From assembly GCA_034620365.1 (NCBI GenBank), contig JAQGEQ010000161.1, positions 806,001-870,000 on the forward strand: DNA of 64,000 nucleotides, in the 5' to 3' direction. The notes under the pieces are model-generated. The model worked only from the letters and a program-made list of their open reading frames with translations. It did no database searches and was not told where the DNA came from. Positions 13,328-23,869 of the stretch are shown piece after piece (the first letter of the stretch is position 1; every line of letters begins with the position of its first letter). This stretch comes from Pegea sp. RAD2-039 (taxonomy: Eukaryota; Chordata; Thaliacea; Salpida; Salpidae). Position numbers and translations under genes: made by a program.

Positions 13328-15917
13328 ACAAACTCCAATGAAGATTAGTTCGAATGAGTTTTATTATGAGCATGATTAACAAAATAATGAATTGGGCTTC
13401 AGATTAAATCTTTCTAAAAACTTTTTTTTCCTTTCTACACAGTATAATTTCAAATTTTACTACCAATGCTGCTTTTGCTGTCAGAATACAAACGTAACAT
13501 CTTAAATATTTCAAAACAAATTTATAGAAATCTGCATGCAGTCTTTGTCTGACATTTCCTCATCTAGGACAATTTATTTGCACTTTATATCTGATATTCA
13601 AATTCTATAAGCTGATTCACAAGTTGATTTTGATTATAGAAGATTTTTTGTACTACACAATTTTGATTGCAGTAACCGACTGTTGGAAGACTCATTCATT
13701 CAATTTTATATCTTAACTTTGTGATTCAAAGCTCGTTTCAAGGAACTCTTTTTGCAAAAATAATTTACATTTTACAAGCTACCACGAAGATAAAGATAAT
13801 CCAAACAGAATCTTTAAAACAACATCAAAGACTTAGTTTATCCGAAGTCAACACGATTCTGCAAGAAATTGTTTACTAAAGTCTTCAAATTTACTTTCAA
13901 TAACTTGATAAAGGTATCCTGGAAATCATGTTTATTATATTTGAAAATAGAAGTACAAATTTATTCTTCTTTTGAAAATTGAAAGCTGAATAGTATAAAA
14001 GCCAATTGTTTTTGTATTAAGTAAGAAGAATAGTAAACTGAACAAAATGAAATAAGTTTTAAGAAAATTAAAGAACCTTAACTCGCCACGCATAATAGCG
14101 TTTTTAAAAGACTTTTTTTTCAAACTTTTGTTGTTCTTTTGTTTTTTGTTTCATTCCTTTTTTTGTTATCCACTTAAATGAGTAATTGTAACAAACCTAA
14201 CTGCTTAAACAAACATTTACAACGTGAATATGTGTAAGATACATAACATAAATGTATTCCTTTATTTTCCATATTTTTCTTCGTTCGAGGAACAAGTGCA
14301 TTCTGTAAAATTACACAAAAATTAATTCAAATTAAGTCTTTGGTTTGCGCTATTAATATATCAGTACTTGTTTTTCAATCATTATTTTGATAGAAACTTC
14401 TTTGAATAAAATTCAATTAATTTTAAACGAATAATTTAATATCTAGATAACTCGTTTCAAAATGAAAAATAAACCGTTTTTTACAGACTTTGCAATAATA
14501 ATGCGTAAAACAGAGTATACTCTAAAAACTTTCTGTTTCGTATTACTTCGTTCTTTACTTAAAATTGTTTCTTTTCTTGTTATGAAATATGCAATTTTAA
14601 AAACAAATGATTTTAAAAATACGTTGAAATTTCTATTTTGATTTCACTGCCTTTTGTGAATGATGTTGTAGTCTTAACATCTATTTGATTAAAACTAAAC
14701 TCACGTATAAGCGTTTAGCTTAAATTATGTTTTTTAAATTTCGATTTAATAGCAGCTTTTTTTAACTTTCTTCCAAACAAAAATTAACCAACAATTTTAT
14801 AATTCCCCAGTTACACTCAGTAACCAATTTACCATTTTATTCATGTTTGTGCAAAGCTTAAACATTCTTATCAACTATTACCAGAGTATTATTAAATTGT
14901 CCTGAAGTATATTTGATAGTGAAAAATTTAGTTTTTAATTGATATCAAAAGTCTTATGATGATGAACAAATACCGTTTTGCATAAACAAGTGTTTAAAGG
15001 TAGTGAGTGCTTATAGAAAATGAATAGTTGTGATTAAAAAACTTTATTCGTATGTTTAATTAATTTAATTTCCTTTGTTAGCTGAATTATAAATTAAAAA
15101 AAATCATTTAACTAGGTTTGCACACTATGTTTATTGATGGAGGAAAATAGTTTAAGTTGAGTTTGTTACCTTAATAACTCTAATAGTTGAAACAGTGCAA
15201 TGATAATCACTCTTTATTCAAATTATTAAGGCAACTAACAGCAATGATAAGTCTACTAAGGATACGCGCTACCTACAACACAGTCTATTAAAGAATGACA
15301 AAGGTTTATACAAGAATGATGCTTAACACATTCAAGTCAGCGGCAAAAACTTTACTGTTATACCACAAATAGAAACAACAAATCTCTTGCTTACTAGCAA
15401 AGGTTCTTCGATATCACCTGCTGGCTGCAGAGTACAAAATATATTTCGATATTACTTCAAGCAACAATAATAAATACTTTCATTCACTTTAGTTTCTAGT
15501 TAAAAAGTGAATTTTGAGAAGTATAGAAAATCTTTTTATATTTGTTGGTTATAAATTATCAAGTTAAAACCCTTGTTTTAAATAATTTTCATAATTATTC
15601 TTTGGGTGCATTTGGTTCAAATTTATCAGAAATAAATTTCAACTCTTCGTTAATTGTAAAGATAAAAAAATTCTTTAATCCGTAAGGTGGTCTGTTTAAC
15701 GAAAATCACGTTTTATATACTTGCTTAAATTTTTATCAGATACTATGTAAGATTGTGACTAACAATTGTAGCTATTACACAAATTAAAAAAATAAGTTTT
15801 CTTATTGAAAATTTTATTCCATCTTTGCAGAAAATCAAAGAGATTTTCTAACAACTTTTTATAATTTGGTTAATTTGTATAATTTTCATCAATCTATGTC
15901 TATAATAATCGCTTATT

Positions 15918-16340
15918 AAGTGTGGCATAGCTTACTATACCCACATACCAAGTGAAAGATTTCGGGTTTGATCCCAGGTGGGCACATATTGGCGAAAAAA
16001 AAGGTCCATAAAACAGCCCGGGTATAAGGACTCTGCAAGTTTGGTTAATGACAGCACTTCTAGAAGATACAAAACTCCAACTTTAAAGCCGGAGTTGGAG
16101 TCCCGTTGGTAGCTCGTCACTATAATCAATTCACTAAAACCGGCCGGGCGTAGCTGCATTAGTCCTTCTGTTCCGCTGCATACCTTGTTGGTGTGGAGAG
16201 TAAAATTCTGCTGCATGGGCAACAACTGGATCTCTATAACTTCTGCTCTGGTATATATATGCTGTCATATATATATATATATGTATGGCCATTTGCGGCC
16301 AAAGTGGGCCATACAAAATAATGATAAATAAGAAAAAAAA
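15918..16340 (+). mobile_element. tRNA-derived SINE, well preserved
   Basis: The head from about 15,920 looks like a pol III type-2 promoter. An A-box-like TGGCATAGCTTACTA is followed about 35 nt later by a B-box-like GGGTTTGATCCCA, close to the tRNA consensus GGTTCGANTCC. A GC-rich tRNA-unrelated body of about 250 bp follows (16,020-16,245), including GGCCGGGCG. Then come a TA-repeat, a short inverted motif (TGGCC...GGCCA) and a tail AAAATAATGATAAATAAG running into an A-run near 16,330. This head-body-tail order is the standard SINE plan. The contrast with the surrounding AT-rich DNA is sharp. Minus-strand open frames across it have no recognisable protein and are taken as chance. Confidence 0.75.
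16252..16285. repeat. TA microsatellite inside the SINE
   Basis: Two runs of alternating TA, at 16252-16260 and 16266-16282, separated by GCTGTC. They lie between the SINE body and its 3' tail, so length variation is likely between copies. Confidence 0.8.
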
Positions 16341-17829
16341 ATTATTAATTTTATCTAAAATAAAACTAATTTGAATTTTTTAGACTGCCTAACTTTATTT
16401 AAATACAAACACTAAAGATAACAACAAAGATGAAATAGGAATTAGTTTTTTTTTATTTGTTGATTTATCGTGTATAAATAAATATTTTGCTATAAATTAA
16501 ATTTGATCAATTATTAACAGTAACAGCTAAGATATTACTCATAATCATAGCCTTTTATGACTTTAACTTAATACTATACTAAAATACTTCAGAATAAAAT
16601 AAAAAAAATTTGTAAAAACTGAAAATGGTTAGTTTTGAATAAATAATTAGATCTTATCTAATAAAACTATTATTCATAAATTAAAAAACATAGTTATTAA
16701 ACCTATTTTTAAATGCAGTAAAACATGAAAACAGAAACAAGCTCGTATATTCAAAAATTATTAAATTTTGAAGTAAAAACTGACGTGTCAAATGGTTTTA
16801 ATTAGGGGCTTTTAGAAAATTAACTATTTTATTTAGTAACTTTAAAATTTTGTTGCTGCTTAAAGTTTTTACAATTTAAAATATTATTAATATTTATTGA
16901 ATTTACATGACCTCTTGGCTTAAAACTTTATTAGATGCAATTTTAAAAATAATTAACACTAAATTAGTTTTTTAAACTAGTTTTTAAACTTTCAATGCTA
17001 GTATGTTGTAAAATCTTTAATTTTTGGTTATATCCTAATTAAATATTAATTAATCTTAGTAAAGATTCTTTAATTCGTCATTTTGCCAAAACTGTTTATA
17101 TCATTTATACATTAAATGGATAAAAAACTCCATTTTTATTTGTGATTTATTGTATTCATTTTTCATGTGTTTGTTTAACTGTTTATGTTTGTTATTATTG
17201 TTTTAAAACTTTGTAAACAAATATTATTATTTTATTCTTATTATTTCAAAAATGCTTTAAAAGTGTTGCAATGATATTCTATAATTTGAAAAACTTGTAT
17301 AAGTTTAAAATTTTATTTATTTAATTATCTTTTATTTTAATTAGCTTTACATTCTACAAATTGATAGATTTAAAGTTTACTTTTTCATGTTGCCATTTTC
17401 AAAATAAAACTACATTAATTTCTTGAATAAAAAGAAATCAACTTATTTATATATAAAAAGTTTAAAATTGTATCATTTTGTAAATTTGTTGATATGTTTA
17501 AAACAATGATAAAAATAATTTTTTGTTGATAAATTATACTTTATTGTTTTATTAAACTGTTTATTTATATTACTATTTATCTTAGATTGATTCTGATCAA
17601 AAACTGAATTTTAAAAGATTTGTATGCAAAATTTTATAACTATTATTTATAAAATATAAATATTATGCCTGTATTAAGCTTAAATTCCATATTTACAATA
17701 AAATAAACTTTTTTTTATAATAATGTTGTTTAAATCTTTATAATCTATTTATTATCAATAAAAAGCACTAATCATTTGAAAATTAGGTACATATATGTTT
17801 AGATTTTTGGGAATTTATAGTACAAATAG

Positions 17830-20800
17830 ATGTTGTTTTTAATAAAGGCTTTAAATGGTCTCTTATTTGTATCACTGCTTATTAACTTTACTTCATCAAC
17901 AAATACTTCAATTTCTGAAAATGTAGTTAAGAATAATGTGAAGGTATGTGACATTTTTATTAGGTTATTTCTTAAACAGAACGTAAAAAAAATGTTATTA
18001 ACATTTTTATGTTAATGAATATATAAACTATCTGATTTGACAAAAGTTTCTTTAAACTTAGCACACAACAAAGTCTCAAGTTCTTGTTACTCTGCCCAAA
18101 TCATCTTTGGCCACCCCGAAGCAATTGATTAAAAGCAAGTCTTCTAAACAACCTGGTAATAGAGAATACTTTTTGGCTGATTCAATTAATAATCTTATTC
18201 ATGAGTTGCAGAAGTTAAAGTTAAACAACCAAAAGTTGAAGGTACTTTAGCTGATTCTGAAGAATGTGCTGAAGATGTAACCAGACTTTGTTCAAAACGA
18301 AAGTCAAAAAATGATTTTAGTTTAATTGCTTGTTTAAGCGATGGAGCAGCAGTGAGTTTGAACAATTTTCTGAAAATAGCTTATTTACAATTATTAGCTT
18401 TTGAATTAAAAAAAATTCTTTTTTTTATAGAAAGGTCACGTTTCAGATAGTTGTAATCAAGTAAGTTATTTTTATTATCTGTTTGATAACGTTTCATTCT
18501 AGAATTTGTTAATATTACCATTCATTTCTAAACTATCATTTTTCACCCTTTTTATATTATTAACGTTCCATGTAATTGTTCACTGTTATATATTTTGAGG
18601 ACTTCTGAAATGTCATGTGTTACATCTTTTACTTTCTATATTTTTGACTAAATAGATATTATTTGTGAGAATATGTGTTAGCGAGAGGTGCTTTCTTCAG
18701 GCACCTTCCTTCGCATTTATTGTAATAAACAAATAATTAATTCTATTATTCTTCGGTAGCTTGTTTGGGAGTATAAAATGAACATCACGACAGATAGACG
18801 CCTTGATAATAGAGTCTTACAACAATGCAAAAATATAATGGTGAGTTTTTGCTTCAGGTTCTTTAAACTTTTTAATTAGTTTGATTTATTTCTCAGGGAG
18901 ATTATTCAAAGTGCCAAACATATCTCCCTGGGTCTGGTAAATTAGTTCCTTGTCTATTAAACTATCTGGATGAAATAAGTCTTAAAAATTTACAATGTGC
19001 AAGTTACTTAAGGGAGTTTGCTGGATTGATATATGCTGATTACAGGTAGAAAATTCAACAACTAATTAAAGGGCATCACAAGAATTTCCATTTTCAGGTT
19101 AATTTGTAATTTTATGGAAGATTGTAAAGATGACATAAAAAAATATGAATGTGGTAAAGTTCAAGTTGGAGATTTTAGAGATATGCATGTAAGACAAAGT
19201 AAAGATAGTGAAGCAAGTTGCTGATATTATTGTTACAGACAACGAGTCACTCTCAAGGCCAAGTGATTACTTGCCTAGAAGAAAAACTAGCTTCCAGTAA
19301 AATTATATCGCACACATGCGTCAAACAAATTTATCGACTATTAGAGCTACAAGCAGATGACTTTAATATGGACAGACACTTGTATTTAAGTTGTAAAGAT
19401 GACCGTGAACTTCTGTGTGAAACAGTATGTGTTTGTATGTTGAAGGTAAGCTATCAAAGTTGATATGGTTTACAGGTGGTTGCTGGTGACGGGGCAGTTT
19501 ATGAATGTTTATTTCGTCATAAATTTGATGAACATATGTCAAATGAGTGTAGAGAGGCAATCACCCTTCGACAAAAACTAATCTCGCAGGATTACATGGT
19601 TAATAACGATAAGCTGAATACTGTTTACTGATTGGTAGCTTATAGGCGAGTTTTCGAGTCCACCAATCTTGTTATCAACACATTAACAATTATCGTTGTA
19701 TGGAAAGAGTTGAAAAAGGAATTAATGATCATCAAGATCATGTTGGTCTCTCTACAATCCTTCTATGTCTAGAAGATGAACAATTGAAAGGAAGTAAGTA
19801 TCATGTATACAAGCTGCTCACCCCTACATTTGTTTTGTTGTTGTAGATGTCATTAATGGCAAATGTTTAGGAGTATTAAACAGTTTCCGACAACAATTAT
19901 TAGAAGATTATGAGATCTCTCCAGAGATTGTTCATAATTGTGCCCCAGTAATTTCTGAGTATTGTAATGGAGGTATTAAAAAGCAGGGTGAGACGTTGCA
20001 TTGTATCATGCAAACAGTTCATGAAAAACCTGGAACTGCGAGCGAACAGTGTGAAGCGGCGGTAAGCGCTTTTATATACTGATGACGTCATTGATCGCGT
20101 CTTATCGAAGGTGATGACGTTATTGAAAGAAACTGACGTCGAAAATCAGTTTCAATTGGATTTATCACTCACCTCTTCATGTATGCCTGTCATCAAGTCT
20201 ATTTGTCGCGCTTCTAATCCTTCTGATTTCGGGTTAGTGACAGTAGTGACGTCATCACTATCTTAAATGACGTCATCATCAGGGTTCTATCATGTCTTCT
20301 GGACAATATTCACTCGCCAAAAATGGTCCCTGATTGCGAACAGAAGCTTATTGATGTCCAATACTTTGTGGGCCGCAACTTTTTGTAAGATTGTCTTAAT
20401 CTAAGTATAGTAACGCGAGTGTATGACGTCATAGCATCGACAAACGCTTCAACATGGCTTGTCGTGATGACGCGATGAAGTTCTGCTTTCAAGATATGTC
20501 AGACATCGAACGAAATAATGATGAAGTTGATCGACAGATGCCAGTGGGTCTCGTCCTATCTTGTCTGAATCGTCACACATCCGCCTATCATCATGAAAAC
20601 AAGGTCAGTGATTTGTGACGTGATTAGTGATGACGTGTCTGGTGTGTAGGGTAAGTCTGTGGGGCGCAAATGCGAGGAACAAGTGAAGCGGGTGCTGAGG
20701 GGCCGTGCCCTTGATTATCAGTTGAACCCGAGTCTGGAAGAAAGCTGCAGGAGTGAATTAGGTCGCTTATGCTCAATTACTCAACCAGCTAAAGGAGAGG

Positions 20801-22967
20801 TATTGCTGGATGCTGTATCTTCCTGATAACGTCATCGTTGATTCTTAGGAGCTGAAATGTCTTCAAGACAACTATGCTGAGATTGCGATTGGGTCAAACT
20901 GTCAGTTATCGATTCGAGAGTTGACAAGGTTGGAGTCGGAAAGTGTGGTGGATGTTGAAGGTATCTTGGTGAAGGAGTGCGAGAAGATGTTGAAGCAGTT
21001 TTGCGCGGTAATGACGTCACCAAATCTATTTGATCGATTTAATATGAAGGTTTAGGAACTGCTGGAAGATAATGATGAAGGTAAGGTGATGGAATGTTTG
21101 ATCAGCAACAAGAACAATATGGAAAGCGAGAAGTGTGCTGCCGGCGTGGAACATTTCCAACTAGTAGGTGGTAAACATGTTGATGTTGAATTAGTTGATA
21201 GTTTTGTAGGTGGAGATGAAAGATTATCAATTCGATTACAAATTCATGAAAAATTGTCGAATTGATGCAAAGAAGCTTTGTTTGAAGCAATCAGAAGCGA
21301 TGGGAAAGTAAGCTTCAAGTAATTTATAGAAAGTTTTAAACTAACATGTTGTAGATCTGAAATTGTTCGCTGTTTGAGTGAAATCATTCGCGATGACGTC
21401 ATCAAGGAGGTTGAAAGTCGAGTTTCAGAAGATTGTCGAAGTCAAGTGAAAGTAGAGAAGTTACAACTGGTGATTGGTTGATCTTTTCTTACTTCTCACT
21501 AAACTTCTAATTTGTAGCATGAAAATATTCGGTTTGATCCTATTGTGAGTAAGAAGTGTTTGAAAGATGTTGAGATGTTCTGTAGTGAGCTCTCTGCTGG
21601 TCATGCGCGAGTTATTGATTGCTTGAGGAAGCATAAAAGTAATTTGAGTAAAGACTGCCGCAAAGAGATCTTCCGAATTCAGGTTAGATATTCAAATAAG
21701 AGATCTAATCTGAGTTGAAATTGTACAGAAAGAAGAAGTCGATAACCCATCTTTAGATTTCAAATTGATGAAGATCTGTAAACATGATCTTCGTCTCCGT
21801 TGTCTCTCTGAGCTTAAACGAAATGATGCAGGATTGATTCTGGAGTGCCTTATATCACATAAGAGTAGTCTTGAGAAGCGGTATGATCTCATCTTACATT
21901 TTTCTTCTACTCATCTCTTCTATACACAGTTGTCATCATCTGGTTGTTGAGCGCGAGATAGAATCATTTGATGACGTCAATCTAAATCCAGATTTAATGA
22001 GTAGTTGCTCCTTTGAGATTAAACATCATTGTCAAGATGAATTTGAAAAATTGAAAGATTTAGAGAAGTATGGGGAAGATCCATCCGGGAATGTTTATTC
22101 GTGTCTCAAGAAAGCTTTTTCATCGAAAAAGGTTTTCCCTCCTCCCCCCCCCCCTCCCCTAACATCTTCTGCATCTATTTCTCTCAGGAGATGTCAAATC
22201 AGTGTCGAAGACATGTACTCTTCGTCATTCGACAACAAGCTGACAACCTCTTTCTCAATCCCAAGTTGACTCTTGATTGCATCGAACCAGTTAGTCTACA
22301 TCTTCATCTTCTTTTATAACCACCATTTTGTAGATACAGAAGTTTTGTGTTCAAAACACTGAAGTTGAATGTTTGAAACAAGCTTACTATGAAGGCAAAC
22401 TACTTTCCTACAGAGCTTGTCTCAGGGTAAGTAGTTGATGAGATTACCTTCAAATTACTCAAATTGATTTTTAGGAAGTCGCAAATGTTCTAATGGAAAG
22501 TCGATCAGATGTGAATGCAGATCCAGAACTCGCTGAAGCGTGCGGTAATGACGTCATCAAGTTCTGTCGAAATGTTGAAGAGGGAAATGGCCGAAGTGGG
22601 TTTGTGATTGGTTGTTTCTAGTTACTTTAATATCAAATCTACAGAAATCAAATGTCTGTTGGATTTGAATGATCAAGACAAAAACATTTTAATGCCTGAT
22701 TGTCATGAGCAATTATTACTTCGCAAACGAATGTGGGCTGTTTCTGATGTAAGTTTCCATTCTATTTTATGTCTCGAGTGATTCAAATTTGATTTTGAAC
22801 AGAGACAAGTTGAAAATCTGAACGATGTGGTGGATATAGTGTCAAGTAGCAAACACGCGAGCTTTTTTTATTCTATTTTCTGTCTTTTAATTTTTGTTGT
22901 TTTGTTTATGGGGCTCATATGTGGAAGAGCTAGTGGAAGACATTATAAGATGTTAAAGAATAGGTAA
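17830..22967 (+). CDS. GLG1: Golgi apparatus protein 1 (cysteine-rich FGF receptor / E-selectin ligand 1 orthologue)
   Basis: Type I membrane glycoprotein of the Golgi. In vertebrates it binds FGFs and E-selectin and affects secretion. Twenty-seven exons: 17830-17943, 18062-18155, 18212-18351, 18431-18460, 18760-18840, 18897-19045, 19098-19188, 19239-19424, 19476-19598, 19646-19793, 19847-20061, 20111-20232, 20283-20384, 20435-20603, 20650-20799, 20849-21007, 21056-21163, 21210-21307, 21355-21469, 21518-21682, 21729-21880, 21930-22131, 22188-22289, 22334-22426, 22475-22595, 22645-22748, 22803-22967. All join in frame, about 1165 aa, near the vertebrate length. Signal peptide at residues 1-22. 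The lumenal part is a series of roughly 60-residue Cys-rich GLG1 repeats (for example ADDFNMDRHLYLSCKDDREL and YECLFRHKFDEHMSNECREA). One TM helix near the end is followed by the short tail GLICGRASGRHYKMLKNR. TAG directly precedes the ATG in frame. Apart from introns 1, 3 and 4, all introns are 44-56 nt. Confidence 0.97.
20083..22556. repeat. Cluster of TGACGTCA palindromes within GLG1
   Basis: Eight exact copies start at 20083, 20247, 20268, 20424, 21012, 21394, 21972 and 22549. Near copies lie at 20115, 20134, 20616, 20631 and 20827. The first five are in introns; the last three are in exons, encoding Asp-Val after Asp or Asn. Several extend to GATGACGTCATC-like palindromes. The octamer is the CREB/ATF site, but its spread through introns and exons does not look like a promoter. 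Confidence 0.85.
22137..22159 (+). repeat. Poly-C/pyrimidine tract in GLG1 intron 22
   Basis: A run of about a dozen C bases with few interruptions sits just after the donor of the 56-nt intron 22132-22187. It is the only long C homopolymer in this AT-rich window and may be prone to sequencing or replication slippage. It is intronic, so length change would not shift the frame. Confidence 0.85.
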
Positions 22968-23869
22968 AGGTGGCTCCCTATAAAGACTTTGAGTTTCTTA
23001 GACACAATTAAGATTCTACTGATATTTGTTTGAATATTTTTCACTTGTTTATATTTTAATATATTTTCAATTGCAGTAAATCTATTTACAGCAGTTTACT
23101 AAGTTCATTAATGAATTTCAAATATTCTTTTTTATTATTGCAGTTACTTTTATAGACATACACAAAAAAATGTAAAATAAACTTTATTACTTACAAATTA
23201 TAATAAATACCTGCTTCGTATATACCATTGCTGCGTTTGTCTTATGAACAAAAATTTACAGTAAATTGAGATTTAAAAAGATCTGAAAAGAATATGAAAA
23301 AATTTTAGAACTAAAAATTAGAAATAGAATGTTTGATCCCAGCCACTTAATTGCAAGGAACAGAAATTGTGGGTCATTTTAAAAAAGGCCAAAAAAGCTT
23401 TAAAATTTAGGAGAATATTTAATAAAATCAGATTTTTTAATGATCGTGCCTCAAAGAAAGAAAGAAAGTATCTACGAGAAATGTATGAAAAAACATCAAC
23501 AGAAGAAGTTTTGGGAGATGAAATTACGACTTTATCTTTTTAAGCACATTTTTACAAGAGTAAACACAACTGCTAAAATGAAATCGTTATCTTCCTTGCA
23601 CTTTTATTTGCAGCGTTGGCTTTTGTTTGACTTTCCTCACGTTCTCTTGATGGTTTTTATTTAAGATAATCTCTATTTTAGAAAGGTAACCGACACATTC
23701 AAGTCTGTGTTGATGTAAACAATTTAGGAGTTTGCTTCCGAGATTGTCCGCTATTGATCACGTGGAGTGGGACCGTGAAAAATTCCATCGCTTGGAGCTA
23801 ATTAATGTCTAAAGAAACATCTGTACTCTGTGAGGATGTTATTCTTTGCAGTGCCGATTAAATTTGTGC
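22968..23869. other. GLG1 3' region and LINE flank
   Basis: Follows the GLG1 stop. AATAAA occurs at 23176, within a usable distance for the poly(A) site. From about 23,680 the base composition becomes less AT-rich and probably belongs to the 3' UTR of the minus-strand LINE, though its end cannot be seen. A 74-codon plus-strand frame at 23440-23664 is basic and matches nothing I recognise. Confidence 0.5.
23176..23181 (+). terminator. Candidate poly(A) signal of GLG1
   Basis: AATAAA about 210 bases after the GLG1 stop, followed by a T/A-rich stretch. In DNA this AT-rich the hexamer is frequent by chance, so the call rests mainly on position. Confidence 0.35.

Larger units (their letters stand above)
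13328..17829. other. AT-rich intergenic region between the GPCR and GLG1
   Basis: Contains the GPCR 3' UTR, which cannot be bounded, one SINE at 15.92-16.34 kb and otherwise A/T-rich DNA. The stretch 15,200-15,450 is somewhat less AT-rich than its surroundings but gives no protein match in any frame that I could recognise. No further gene is supported. Confidence 0.6.

Noticed and set aside
15935-16316. Minus-strand frames of 96 and 60 codons
   Set aside because: They lie across the SINE, overlap each other in different frames and show no protein motif.
18686-18706. Histone-type 3' stem-loop in the GLG1 intron
   Set aside because: The loop is nine bases instead of four and the sequence is not the histone consensus; no histone gene is nearby.
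19363-22319. Several 60-130 codon frames on both strands inside GLG1
   Set aside because: They are other-frame shadows or unspliced read-through of GLG1 exons and introns.
23440-23664. 74-codon plus-strand frame after GLG1
   Set aside because: Low complexity, no motif and no splice context.
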